Assembly (NCBI RefSeq): GCF_902806685.2
Contig: NC_048563.1
Location: 62,001 to 126,000, forward strand
From: Maniola hyperantus
Lineage: Eukaryota > Arthropoda > Insecta > Lepidoptera > Nymphalidae
Reading direction: 5' to 3'
DNA length: 64,000 bases
Made by a program: the position numbers and the translations under genes
The notes under the pieces: model-generated
What the model saw: only the letters and a program-made list of their open reading frames with translations
Databases searched by the model: none
What the model was told of the DNA's origin: nothing
In this document: positions 12,098-23,416 of the stretch, piece by piece
Position numbering within the stretch: position 1 is the stretch's first letter
Layout: each line of letters begins with the position of its first letter

Positions 12098-12587
12098 CAT
12101 AGAGCAGAAACAAAGAGGAGTTGGCCTAAGCAACTGTGCACTGTGATTTTCAACTAGGTCCTGACGTCATCACTGTGGGCGGGGCCTTAGTTAGTATGCT
12201 GTCTGCGTTCGTCAGGTTCACATATATTGAGACTCGTATTATCGGTGTGTTTTCGCGTTTTTAAGAACAAAAGGATGAAGTGTTGTGTTTTATCGTGTCA
12301 AAGTTATTCAGACAGACGTTCTGATGCTATGAATGGTATCACATTTCATTTGTAAGTAATTTTATACGTAATTTCTACACTTATCGACATCTAGTGTGAG
12401 ATAGCTGAACTATGTAGTGACATCAATATATCGATGTTAGGTCGCTAAGCGAGTAGTTTTGCTACTAACCCGCAGATGGAAAATTGAGAAGTGGGCGGCG
12501 TTCCACAACCCCTCACCCCGCAAAATGTCACTCGATATTTCATAGGGAAATCTTAATACAACATCTCCTCTTTGTTTCTGCTCTATG
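12098..12587 (+). mobile_element. Non-autonomous P-element-like transposon with THAP relic
   Basis: 23-bp perfect terminal inverted repeats (catagagcagaaacaaagag plus 3 more bases; 12098-12120 and 12565-12587) are flanked by the 8-bp direct repeat ttacagct (12090-12097, 12588-12595). P elements make 8-bp duplications and their ends begin CAT. The site without the insertion is present at about 11668-11700, where the same flanking sequence runs on uninterrupted. Only about 440 bp of interior remains, including one THAP exon; the rest of the transposase is missing. Confidence 0.82.
12275..12351 (+). pseudogene. First exon of a THAP-domain transposase (truncated)
   Basis: ATG opens 25 codons reading MKCCVLSCQSYSDR... 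to GITFH, then a consensus donor gtaagt at 12352. The Cys-x2-to-4-Cys start and the FH motif match the N-terminal half of a THAP (C2CH) zinc finger, the DNA-binding domain of P-element transposases. No downstream exon encoding the rest of the finger or catalytic domain is seen before the right terminal repeat, so it is a stub. A CRE-like tgacgtca and a GC-box-like gggcgggg lie about 100 bases upstream and may be the old promoter. Confidence 0.7.
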
Positions 12588-12849
12588 TTACAGCTAGTTG
12601 CTCGTTATAAGCGAGTCTCTGTGGCGCGTCTGAACGGACACTACCCGGCAAGCTACAGGCAAGGTAGAGCAACAAGAAGGCTACAGGCTACAGGCTACAG
12701 TAAAGGCGCGGCTGGTAGCTGTTAGTGAGACGTTCGAGCTACAAATTAATATTTGACGGCGGCAGTCACTTGACCCAGCTAAGCAGCTGTAGTGATGCGA
12801 GCACTTTGCTTGCGTTTGTTACTCGACAGTCGACAGTCGACTGCAACAA

Positions 12850-13430
12850 CAAACCTGCCTGGCGCAGTGGTAAGCACTGCAGTTATGAGTGGGAGGTCCC
12901 GGGTTCACGATGCCGTGTAGACCAAAGGGACATGGGTGTAATGAAAACTGCCATACCCCTTTCAGGTTGGCATCCATCTTGGACTGCAGCAAGTTATCGC
13001 ATTTATATTTGGCGCCTTTTGATATAGAAACCGTGTGATCTATTCTGAGGCAGCCATCTTGAGTCGATTGTATAAATACGGGTGGTTGATGGTTTTAAAG
13101 CTTAGTCTCGTTCTGACTCGAGACTCGGCGGCTATTAAATGCTTTTGTGTTTAGGTCGCCATTTTGATTGATTGGTTGTAATAGTAATTTTGTGCCCTAA
13201 TCAAGTTAATATTGCAGTTGGTATAAAAGAGTAAACCTCTCGAGAAGCCTCTACGCCTCTATCAATGTCATTAACAAGAGAGGACATTCAAATAACCAAT
13301 CCAAAAATAGCTTGTAATGTCCTGCTTTTCTGTCGGACTTTAAATTCACTTCTGGTACCTTTTTAATCATCACTTACCACCAGGTTAGTTGCAGTCAAGG
13401 GCTAGCTTGTATCTAAATATAATAAAATAA
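12850..13430 (+). mobile_element. SINE-C split by a family-I insertion
   Basis: The SINE head and body occupy 12850-12988 (cctggcgcagtggtaagcac) and the tail resumes at about 13367 (tcatcacttaccaccagg). The approximately 380 bp between (12989-13366) match family I seen at 32248 and 39620. Confidence 0.7.
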
Positions 13431-13446
13431 AAATATTTTATTCAAC

Positions 13447-13565
13447 TTCCCCTCGATTACGGTAAAGCAGCAGCTACAGATCGCAATCACCTGTGATTGG
13501 CCGACACTCGCTCACTATTGGCCACAATGCATTGCTGCAACAAGAAAGCCATAAATTCAGCCAAT
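13447..13565 (+). mobile_element. MITE-L copy
   Basis: ctcgattacggtaaagcag to caacaagaaagccataaat; the inverse of the copy at 32640-32800. Confidence 0.55.
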
Positions 13566-13883
13566 CGATAACCCATACTCTATCCCATCACTAGTAGGTA
13601 CTGAGTACTTGGTAAGCGCAAGTCTGAACGCAAACAAGCGGCAACGGAGTAGAGTCTGAAGAGGTTCCGCCCGATACCCACTAATTGGTCACTAATCGTT
13701 TCTGTTCACATCATATACCTACAGATACCCCATTACTAAGTGCTGTGATCCTTTCAAATTAATCAAACAAGTTGTAATTGAATAAAAATCGTTTAAGTGC
13801 GATTCAGACTCGCACAGAGACCATCGTACCATCCGTACCATCTACAAAAAATAACACTCACATTTTTTTAAAATTTCACGTCA

Positions 13884-14036
13884 CGTAAAAATTGATTCCT
13901 CACGCGCCATTTTAACTCTACGGGTCAACTGTCATCTCAAAAGTACTTTAAAATAAGGACTAAAATCGTACTTTTGACATGCACATGACAGTTGACACAT
14001 AAATTTAAAATGGCGCGTGAGGAGTCAATTGTACGC
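13884..14036. mobile_element. MITE-J copy
   Basis: Arms attgattcctcacgcgccat and ggcgcgtgaggagtcaat. Confidence 0.7.
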
Positions 14037-14039
14037 ATT

Positions 14040-14740
14040 ATATCAGCTTTCGTTAGACAGACTAGCAGTAACTAACCACAGCTAATGTATCGGTCAATAA
14101 ATCATTGTGAACATTAACCTCACGTCGCAGCACGGCCGTGTGGCCGCAGCCCAACATTACTTACCCACTGACGTAAGGACGCGTTCACAACAATACGGTA
14201 TTTGACAGGTTTTAAAAAAAAAACGTTAATCACGGATGTCTAAGGACTCTATTAGAAACTATATATTTTACGTTCCATTGCATATAGTGCAAGAAAAAAC
14301 GAAAACAAAAAAATATATTTAAATATCCCGCGAATACGTTTTCCTGCTAATATGGCGCCTCATACGTCATCGTGACGTCACCAGCTCGTGGTTGTTGACT
14401 ATACTATACACGCAACTGTTTACGAGCACTTGACGTCATCAAACACTCGGCCAATCACAGCCGTTTACGATCACGTGACTAAAGTAGACCAAAATATAAT
14501 TTTCTTTAACGATTTTCTCTTAAAATATCTCGTATTTTTCTTAACTGACTACTTAGATAGAGAGTGAAAAAAGAAAGAAAAACTTCTGTTTTTGAAAGCT
14601 GTGCCAGTGTGCACATTGACACATTACCAGTTATATTCCGGCGCCTCTAATACATGAGCATTAAGGTCAAAAGACCTCTAGCAGAAGAAGCGCCGGTATA
14701 AACTATGTCATGTGTGGCACAACCCGAATTTGTCTATATC
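14040..14740. other. Gene-free stretch
   Basis: Several tgacgtca-like motifs (about 14371, 14430) but no coding or repeat family recognised. Confidence 0.4.
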
Positions 14741-14745
14741 ATCAA

Positions 14746-14938
14746 CACCCAATCGTGTCACACTGTGACTCGCGGGGAAGTGAGAACTCACCGTTTTTTT
14801 CCCGTCGAGTCACACTGTTACTGGTTGCAACTTTTTTATCAATTAGAATTCCCAAAAAGTTGCACTTTACTGTGGGTGTGACTCGATGGGAACAAATCAA
14901 TAAATTCCCAACGAGTCACACTGTTACACGATTGGGTG
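14746..14938. mobile_element. Inverted-repeat element
   Basis: Left arm cacccaatcgtgtcacactg and its near-complement tgttacacgattgggtg at the right. Internal copies of gagtcacactgt make secondary pairs. Confidence 0.55.
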
Positions 14939-15238
14939 TGACTCGTTGGGAACCCATCAAAAAAGGTCCCAACTCAGCATAAATGCTATAAGCTTGCCCA
15001 TTATAAAAAATCATAGAGCTGGTTTTCCGCCGTTCGTTTAATTTCTTTCGAACTTCAGCCCGTCATTGTGAACGCCACTTTAGTTGAGTAGATTAGTCAT
15101 GTGGAGCAGACGGACTGGCAGCTCGCTTAAGCGAATTATTTACACTTTGCGGCCTTTGTTTCTTGCCTATTGCCTATTGCCTATTGCCTCTACAGCGCCT
15201 TTTGTTCTCTACTCTCATTAGTAGAGTATTAATGACTT

Positions 15239-15708
15239 AGGGCCAGTTGCATCAGGGTCAAACGTTACGTTACTTCCACACTCAGACAAAGGATCGAGGT
15301 GGACTTGTCACTTGTCAGACGCGTATACCCGAAAGGGAACAACAACAACAATAAAAAAAATCATACTAACATCTGAAAGGTTATGTTTCATAATTTGCGT
15401 TCGCTACAACTGTTACAGCCGATCACCATAAACGGCTTCTAGACACCTTCAATAATAAAATTAAAACAGAAAACTAAATGAAAACTCGTAATTTTCGCAA
15501 TAAATTACTATCACAGCGGTTTGTTTTGACGCTAATAGAACCAAAATAAGAGGTTGCAAAAGTTTCTTACTTTAGCTTTGGATCAAAATTTATATTTACC
15601 TAAGTACTAACTTTTGCTACTCACTCTGCTATTTATGTGTACCTAGTTAACGTTTAACGGTACTCCTAACGCGAGTTTAGCCGTCTGTCGTGCAACTGGA
15701 CCTAACAA
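15239..15708. mobile_element. MITE with ttagggccagttgca ends
   Basis: Left ttagggccagttgcatca and right cgtgcaactggacctaa are imperfect inverses about 470 bp apart; the interior is non-coding. Confidence 0.5.
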
Positions 15709-15884
15709 AACTTATTCCATGAACAATAAAGTGCTATTTAATTACAAAATGTCATCTTACAACTTCGTCCGTACTTACCTATTGTTTTCCTTTTACATTT
15801 TAATTCTAGTTCTTTTAAAAAGGCTTTTACTTACATATCTAATTTCATCATCACAGTTTCATCATCACCATCATCGTGATTAAA

Positions 15885-16110
15885 TACTACGGCCCACACT
15901 AATATTATAAAGGCAAAAGTGTGTCTGTCTGTCTGGTAGCCTTTCACGGCCCATCCGTTCAAACGATTTTGACGAAATTTGGTACAGAGATAGCTCGTAT
16001 CCCGGGGAAGGACATAGGCTACTTTTTATCCCGGAAAGTCAAAAAGTTCCCACGGGATTATTAAAAACCTAAATCCACGCGGACGAAGTCGCGGGCATCA
16101 TCCAGTTAAA
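15885..16110 (-). mobile_element. Repeat F fragment
   Basis: Inverse LINE tail, from ataaaggcaaaagtgtgtct to cacgcggacgaagtcgcggg. Confidence 0.65.
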
Positions 16111-16204
16111 TATGAAATGAAATACTTTTGTTGAAGTAATTAGCATCTAAATTACTAAATGGCGATACAATACAACTGGAGAAATATTACCTACAGCCTA
16201 TGCA

Positions 16205-16310
16205 GCAAGTTATGATTGCCTAGTGGTTAGGATTTCCGCCTTCTAATTGTTGAGCGGGGGTTCGATCCCGAGCACGCACCTCTTACTTTACTGATGGGTT
16301 GATCATGATG
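16205..16310 (+). mobile_element. SINE-A, internally deleted
   Basis: The tRNA-like head (tgcctagtggttaggatttc, ggttcgatcccg) joins directly to the 3' tail gggttgatcatgatgac. Confidence 0.65.
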
Positions 16311-16314
16311 ACTT

Positions 16315-17060
16315 TTACTGAAACGAAACAAACTGCTATTGAAAAGGTTCGCTCTCCCAGTGCCCTCTAGTGAACGTAGCTTAAACTACACTTAACTTAA
16401 TAAGTAGTTCTAAAGTCCTTGCATAGATGGCGTCAGCTACATTATTTAACGAACGAACTTTGTTACGAACCTTGATTTCCCGAAAGGATAACCGAAGGTT
16501 GAAATTCATAACATTTTAACATTTTTCAATCTTAAAGATAAAGATAGGTTATTTATCCTTTTAAGGGGCTTAGTTTTCACCTACCTCCGTGTTGGTTTCC
16601 TCCCCTGCCGAAGTAGTGGAGGATCTTCCCTCGGATCCCCTTCTTCATTTCCGATTTCTCTTCCACCTGTAACAAAACGTTATACTTATTATTAGTTACC
16701 TACTAGATAATGCCCGCGACTTTGACCGCGTCGATTTAGGTTTATTAATTATCCAGTGGGAGCGCTTTAATCATCATCATCATCATCATCATCGCGTGCC
16801 CTCTTCGAAACACAGTTTGGAGATCATCATATTATGAAAAGCCTCCTTCTTTTAACTTCAAATAACTAAAGCCCTGTCTAACCCTTTATATGGATCAAGC
16901 TCGTCCAACCATTGTTATTTATTTATTCAGATACAAATTAGCCCTTGACCGCAATCTCACCTGGTGGTAAGTGATGATGCAGTCTGAATTTTTAAAAACC
17001 TAAATCCATGTGAATGAAGTTACGGAATCTTCTAATACATTTGAGACGCAAAATGTTGTT
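16315..17060. other. Gene-free stretch with SINE-C fragment
   Basis: 16915-16985 is the inverse SINE-C tail (ttagcccttgaccgcaatct). A catcat microsatellite lies at 16771-16793. The rest is unrecognised. Confidence 0.45.
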
Positions 17061-17062
17061 TT

Positions 17063-17240
17063 ATAAGTCCCGCAAATTGCTAATGCGCGTGGCCGCCATT
17101 TTAGCGACGTCAGCATTAGACTGAAGTTTCGAGCTGATGGTATATTTTTACTTAAATGTACGTCAAATGACGTCAAAAAGGCGTCATTTCCATGTTAATG
17201 AGACATTGGTTCTAGCGAAATAGCAATTTGCTGGACTTAT
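17063..17240. mobile_element. MITE-K (palindromic)
   Basis: ataagtcccgcaaattgct and its inverse agcaatttgctggacttat; a second copy at 43518-43688. Confidence 0.7.
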
Positions 17241-17249
17241 ATACTGGAA

Positions 17250-17570
17250 GTAAATACCAAAAATGGTAGAGTAATTTTCTGGTCGACTGAGTATATACCT
17301 TCATAGTACGAACTACGAATATAAGTCGCCATAAATTAAGAGGTCTATAAAGTGGTGGGCAGTTGTTTGTTCTCGACATATAATATCGAGCAGTCGTGCA
17401 ATGAGCCATAAAGCGGTGTTCGGCGCCGAGCCCGAGGGCTGCGGCTAATGGGCCTTGACTCCACCGCGCCGCGCCGTCGGAAATGTAGAGCTGCTCCCAG
17501 TTCCTACGCGCGACGTGCGAGTTGGGACCCAATCGAGAGGTTGGCTCGGATTTCTTTGTAAACATTCATA
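17250..17570. other. GC-richer stretch, unrecognised
   Basis: A 117-codon minus-strand frame spans it, but it has no domain, start context or splice partner that I trust. Confidence 0.3.
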
Positions 17571-17574
17571 AAAT

Positions 17575-17865
17575 GTTGTTTTTAACCAACTGCGGAAAAG
17601 CTAATAATATTGCACCATCCGCAGTTTCTGAATCGCTATAGTTTATGAGTACATCATCAGTTATAGTAGTTGATAACTTAAGCGGGCAGTAACTCTGCAG
17701 CATCAGGATTGAGGAGTTGGATCCAGAAATATTTATGGGACCACCACGGAAACATCATCTGTTGATTTAAAATGCTCTCGAAAAAATCGGTGTAGGTACA
17801 TACATAAACAAAAAAATCGGGCCGAATTGAGAACCACCTCCTTTTTGGAAGTCGGTTAAAAAGAA
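17575..17865 (-). mobile_element. Repeat H (LINE tail)
   Basis: Contains gcagcatcaggattgaggag and ends with cctcctttttggaagtcggt. Plus-oriented relative at 18165-18480, minus at 40610-41040. Confidence 0.6.
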
Positions 17866-17897
17866 GAGCAGTACAGCTATGTAGGTATTATTAGCTA

Positions 17898-18805
17898 TAC
17901 AGGGTGTAACCAGAACGCTAGCAAAAACGTTATTGTTATTGTTATGCCTAAACACAATTCAATACCATTAACCATCATTTTTTAGTTTTAATTATTTAGA
18001 AGTTATCTTTTAAACCCGCATTGTTTCCCCAGACTCAGAGTGGCCTACTTACGTGGCAACATTCTTTGATCTTAAGCGTCAGTCAGATGTTTTATTTGCA
18101 ATATAATATTGTAAACTTTTACAAAAAATTGGAATTTTTTTATTTATTTTTCGCGTTATTTTTAACCGACTTCAAAAAAGGAGGAGGTTCTCAATTCGTC
18201 GGAATCTTTTTTTATTTTATTTTTTATTTTTATGTATGTTCCCCGATTACTCGAAGACGCCTGGACCGATTTTGAAAATTCTTTTTTTGTTTGAAAGGGT
18301 ATACTTTAAATTTGGTGAAGTTCTGATGAACATCTTCGAAGATAGATACTGGAACTCCTCAACGGATAAGAGTAAATTGCTCGCGATCAGTGTAATAGCT
18401 TAGTAAACAGTAGATTTTTAACAAGTCATAGCATAATTCCATGGGGCCACTAAAAATTGTGAAATAAATTTTTTTTACAAAAAAATAAAAAACCATAATA
18501 ATACTTTTTGGTGCCGGTGCCAATTAGCTTTTGCTGCGCGAATCGTCTAGACTTCATATTTTTATGGGACTCCACAATGGCACCTCATTGGCACCGACCC
18601 CAAAAATATTATTATGGAACTATATTAACTCTTGTATACATAATATATTCGGTAATAAATTAAATTATTTTTCAATTTTTAGTGTTTGTGTATCGAAGTC
18701 GGTTTTTATTTTTTTTGTAATTTTTTTTTATTGTGGTATCATATCAGTAATCATCAGTTGTATCACCTGTCTTCGTTTTTGCTATCGTTCTGGTTACACC
18801 CTGTA
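17898..18805. mobile_element. Element with tacagggtgtaaccagaacg inverted ends
   Basis: Terminal inverted repeats of about 32 bp with one mismatch (17898-17929 and 18774-18805). The interior holds a repeat-H copy (18165-18480) and no intact gene. A solo end of the same family, with the same subterminal catatcagtaatcatcag region, is at 41792-41960. Confidence 0.6.
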
Positions 18806-18994
18806 CATTGGTACCAAGCTAAGTCTACTTACGTTTTCCTTCTGTTGTTTCTCCTTACTTTGCTTGTGTCCCGCCACAAAGCTATACATTGTCTTCAAGT
18901 CACTAAATCCCGCACACTAGTTCTTCACTAGTAGCCTAACTAATAAAGTTGACTAATGTATCGATTTTTCAGTTTTAACCCTAATTAAAACCGT

Positions 18995-19165
18995 TATGTT
19001 GTGGGCTCTTCTCAGACCCGGGCGCGTTTGGAACCCTCGTAGCTTTAGTTTTAAGTTTGCGTAATAATTATCACCACTATATCTTACAAATCCAACATTT
19101 GACTATCAAAAAGAGTAATTTATTACCTATTTTGAATAAATCATTTGACTTTGACTTATGAGCTA
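18995..19165 (+). mobile_element. Repeat G (LINE tail)
   Basis: gggctcttctcagacccggg, ggaaccctcgtagctttagt, ending attttgaataaatcatttga. Many copies in the window. Confidence 0.6.
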
Positions 19166-19194
19166 GACTCTTAGAGTCTAAAGAACTGATAAGA

Positions 19195-19300
19195 TGTTAG
19201 CTCAAGGTGGTGGAATGGTGACCTCGCACCGGAAAGCGCAGCGTTGGAAGACCCCTCACCAGCAGGTGACATCAAACGAGTCTGGAGATTTATTTTTTGA
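19195..19300 (+). pseudogene. Reverse-transcriptase C-terminal remnant
   Basis: ggtgacctcgcaccggaaag matches the longer remnant at 44166-44345, which encodes the RTGRRSVGRPPTRWTDDI-type tail of a LINE. Confidence 0.45.
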
Positions 19301-19589
19301 TTGCATAATTTTTGTTTGAATTCGAACCCCATAAACTACCGCTTACAAATAATCACTTCATTTTATTAGTACAGTGTAAGCAGTGGCGGATTATCCCCGA
19401 GGCAAACGAGGCACGTCCCTAGGGGCGCGAGATTACGAAGGGGTGCGCGCGATCACGTAGAGTTGGGTTTCTACTTTCTATGCAAACTCTTGGAGTGACC
19501 GCCTCTACTTTAATATAGCAAAGTGTGAAGTCTTCACTCGTTCACTTAGTATAATCACCAACTACCAGCTTTGCAAGAAATTATAGTAC

Positions 19590-19707
19590 GTGACAGGTCG
19601 AGATGGCAATCGAGGCGGAACCCCCCCCCCCCCCCCCCCCGGGCGCATGTGGGCGGGGCGTCCGCCCGCCTCATACCCCGATAGCCATCTCGACCTGTCG
19701 CGTACTT
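19590..19707. mobile_element. GC-rich palindromic MITE with a 20-C run
   Basis: It runs from gtgacaggtcgagatggcaa to its inverse gccatctcgacctgtcgcg. A homopolymer of 20 C lies at 19621-19640, prone to slippage and sequencing error. Confidence 0.65.
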
Positions 19708-19744
19708 TTATTCCACTTCACTATAAAATCCCTTCCAATTAAGC

Positions 19745-19850
19745 GAGCTTGTGGGTACAACAAATATTGCAGCGGGCGGGGTTCGAACCGTCGACCTTTC
19801 GGATGTCGATCCGCTCCTTAACCGCTGAGCTATTGAGGCTTTTCCTTAAT
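19745..19850 (-). mobile_element. SINE-B head
   Basis: Inverse of tcaatagctc...ggttcgaaccccgccc. Confidence 0.65.
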
Positions 19851-20039
19851 GCCTCGGCAAGCGGCGCCATAAATATAAAGGCGTATGTACCTACGTAATC
19901 GCACTAACTATTGTACAAGTTGGTAAACTGCCAGCGCTTGCTTGTGTTTGTAACATCAGTGTACGAGCGCTTTAATGGCTATTAAGTAGGCATATTATAA
20001 TACAAATACATTAATGTATTTATACTATACCTACTAGAT

Positions 20040-20250
20040 CATGCTCGCGAATTCGTCCGCATGGACTACACAAATTTCAAACCCCTATTTCAACCCCTAA
20101 GGGGTTGAATTTTTAAAAATCCTTTCTTAGCGGGTGCCTACGTCATAATAGCTATCTGCATTCCAAAATTCAGCCCGATCCGTCCAGTAGTTTAAGCTGT
20201 GCGTTGATAGATCAGTTAGTCAGTCAGTCACCTTTTCCTTTTATATATTA
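20040..20250 (+). mobile_element. Repeat D copy
   Basis: catgctcgcgaattcgtccg to gttagtcagtcagtcacc. Confidence 0.7.
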
Positions 20251-20454
20251 GGTATATTAATAGGTACAGATAGTTTTTCCTAGTTCGCTAAAAAGATTTA
20301 AAATCGCAGAACCTCCTCGAAGAAACGCGCGTAAGCGAAGCGATTTGCCGCTCAAGAGCTTCTAGACTCTAGAGTCAGTTCTTTATTCGTACCTACGAGT
20401 AATATGTTATATGATGATAGTTCAGTAGTTAACAACTAACAACGTCGTGTGGGC

Positions 20455-20840
20455 CACAGTATTATGGCAGGCCCACAGTATTATGGCAGGCCACAGTATT
20501 ATGGCAGGCCACAGTATTATGGCAGGCCACAGTATTATGGCAGGCCACAGTATTATGGCAGGCCACAGTATTATGGCAGGCCACAGTATTATGGCAGTTA
20601 CATTAAACCCATGCCTACCCCTGATCATTTTCTACACAGCATTGTATAGGAACGCTAAATCGCTTAGAGACATGCTTTTGCCGGTAGGGTGGTAACTAGC
20701 CACAGCCGAAACCTCCCACCCATCGAATCAGCCTATTTTCTTTAGAAATTGAATAAATGAGTGAATTGGGAAAAAGGATTCTACTGAACTCTGAACCCCT
20801 AACTGGCAGGCCGACGTCCTAACCACTAGGCTACCACCGC
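20455..20840 (-). mobile_element. SINE-C interrupted by an 18-bp minisatellite
   Basis: 20455-20597 is about eight copies of cacagtattatggcaggc. From 20598 the sequence is the inverse SINE-C body (ggaacgctaaatcgctt) down to a decayed head. Confidence 0.7.
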
Positions 20841-20857
20841 CTTTTAAACCATTTTTA

Positions 20858-20906
20858 GGGTTCCGTACCTCAAAAGGAAAAACGGAACCCTTTTAGGATC
20901 ACTTTG

Positions 20907-20943
<37 letters not shown>

Positions 20944-21155
20944 ATGAACTAATAATTAGTATTTTCAACTTTCCAAGTGAGTGACTATATCAAGTGGGGT
21001 ATCATATGAAAGATCTTCACCTGTACATTCTAAAACAGATTTTTATTTATTTTTATGCATCATAATTTTTGAATTCTCGTGCAAAATGTCGAAAAAATAC
21101 GACTGTAGTACGGAACCCTCATTGCGCGAGCCTGACTCGCACTTGGCCGGTTTTT
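20858..21155 (+). mobile_element. Repeat E copy
   Basis: gttccgtacctcaaaaggaa, seven tctg units, then gcctgactcgcacttggccg. Confidence 0.7.
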
Positions 21156-21159
21156 TTTA

Positions 21160-21590
21160 TTCACAATGCTGTCATAATTACTCTATGGCTGTCATGAATT
21201 ATTATAATCTGCAGATATTTGTTTTAAGATAATCTGTGTCCAAGAAATTCAATTTATAGTCTGTATCGCTCGTGATCGCGTATCAACACCGGTGTTGCCA
21301 CATTAAACGTTTAAATCCGCACGCGCGTGGTGTCGCTATCACACGTGCGTCGTGCGTATACATTGTAGTCTGTGGTCGTGCGTGTCACGCGGGAAATACT
21401 CGCGTCGCGAGCTGCCACCGCAACCACCGTACACGTACTGCCTTCGGCTGCGTACTGTGTAGGGCTGCCACTCAACGGTTACTATAATAGACAACATATT
21501 CACTCATATAATTGTTTGATTTGTTACAAATTGAACGCAGGCCTTTAACCAGTCGTGGGACAGGGTTCAGACTACTGGCCAGCACAAATT
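21160..21590. other. Gene-free stretch, cgtg-rich
   Basis: CpG-rich segment 21270-21470 with no coding or repeat family recognised. Confidence 0.4.
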
Positions 21591-22040
21591 ACTGGACAAA
21601 TCGAGCTGAAATCTGGCATGCAGATATCTGTTATGACGTAGGCATCCGCTAAGAAAGTATTTTTGAAAATTCAACCCCTAAGCGGTTAAAATAGGGGTTT
21701 GAAATTTGTGCAGTTCCACGCGGACGAAGTTGCTAGCATAAGCTAGTTTGTGATAACAACTGAGACACACCAACAAACCAAGAAATAAACATTTTCGCAT
21801 TTATAATAATATATGGGTAGTTCGCAATTCGCATTTTTAATATTACTAGCTGATGCCTGCAACTTCGTCCGCGTGGATTTAGAGTTTTAAAAATCCCGTG
21901 GGAACTCTGATTTTCCGGGATAAAAGTAGCCTGTGTCACTCTCCAGGTCTTTAACTACCCCCATACACAAAATCACGTCGATCCGTTGCTCCGTTACAAC
22001 GTCATTGAATGACAAACCAACACACATTTTACATTTAATA
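21590..22040. mobile_element. Repeat D (-) then repeat F variant (+)
   Basis: 21590-21745 is the inverse of repeat D. 21845-22040 is a LINE tail with aaatcccgtgggaactctga and gttgctccgttacaacgtc. Confidence 0.6.
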
Positions 22041-22044
22041 TGGG

Positions 22045-22510
22045 TAGTGATTAAGTATGGATTTTGTCTGTGTGATATACCTAATACCCATGCTAAATTA
22101 CAACTTTCTTATGGAAATTGGATTAATAATCGGCCCCAAAACCATTGTCGTATTTACAACACACAAATATGTCACCCCTACCCCCACCCTAACTCCTCTC
22201 ACCCATAATATTTTAATTAACCTCACAGCGACATTATCACCGGCAAGCGGCAGCCCTGGACACGGCATTACAATGCAGCATCCCATCCCAGCGTGAAACC
22301 ACCTTCACAGTACACCCGTCCGTCACAATAGAACTCTTATTCCCTTGCAATAAGACCCATTTTAGTTAAATGCAGACGCAAAGTGAAGTTGGTGTAATGT
22401 AATTTAACTTTTCGCATGCAGCAACAGTTTGGGGACAGACGATAACGCACCAAATTATTTATTAGCCACGTTATATTATTAAGTTATGTACTTTTTAATG
22501 GACTTTTATG
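22045..22510. other. Gene-free stretch
   Basis: Small overlapping frames only; nothing recognised. Confidence 0.4.
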
Positions 22511-22514
22511 GTCC

Positions 22515-23095
22515 CGTATCTCAAGAGGATAAAAGGAACTCTTATAGAATCACTTCGCTGTCCGTCTGTCTGGCGAGACATTTTTTCTCGAGAAGTTGAA
22601 ATTACCTAATAATATAAAATTCTTAAATCTACTATATAGGTAGGTACTTACCTACTTGAATATAATCAGCGAACTATGAATGTTTTAAGCACTGTGGTGA
22701 ACGAAAACATAGTGGGGAAACCTGCATATGAGAGTTCTTTATAATGTTTCCAAGAGTGTGTGAAGTCGGCCAACCCGCACTTGGCCAGCGTGGTGGACTA
22801 TGGCCTAAACTCTACTCATTCTGATTTTGAGTCTTAGTTTAAATAAATAAAATCACTTTATGTTTATCTACAACTTAATGATGCCCGCGACTTCGTCCGC
22901 ATGGATAAATGGATAAAATAGTCCGCGGAAACCATGGATTTTTGCGAAATAGAAAGTTGCTTAATGTTTTCCAATCCAAGGTATAATTATTATTTATCTC
23001 TATTCCAAATCAGCCAAATCTGTTTAGTAGCTTTTGCGTGAAAGAATAACAAACATACTTACATACACACACACCTTTATAATATTAATGTGATG
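22515..23095 (+). mobile_element. Repeat E fragment, SINE-A tail and repeat F fragment in series
   Basis: 22515-22600 is a repeat-E piece. 22695-22850 is the SINE-A body (gtgtgtgaagtcggccaacc). 22880-23095 is a LINE tail (gatgcccgcgacttcgtccg). Confidence 0.55.
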
Positions 23096-23416
23096 TGACA
23101 ATTTGTGTCACTTATGCTATGTTAACAGTTGAAACTCTATCACTGGTTCAGAAAGCAGATTAAACTGAAAAGAGTGGCAAGAAACTTACTCCTTTTACAA
23201 GTCAAAATGATATTAACTCCTAGATAACTAATAACTAACTAATAACTTACCTACTTAGTTTGTTGAGAACTTGCGAAGTTTAGTGAACACAATACCGCGT
23301 GACTTCACATACTCTACTACAAGTTTATAATAAGCTTGACGTGTTAACTTTGTAGCACCTATTATGTAAAAAGTATAAGTTCAGTCTTCGATACAAAATA
23401 AAATATGTATCGGAAG

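Noticed and set aside
17212..17565. 117-codon minus-strand gene
   Set aside because: No recognisable domain, splice sites or conserved context; next to MITE-K and repeat H.
20447..20695. Hydrophobic repeat protein
   Set aside because: 18-bp minisatellite read in frame.
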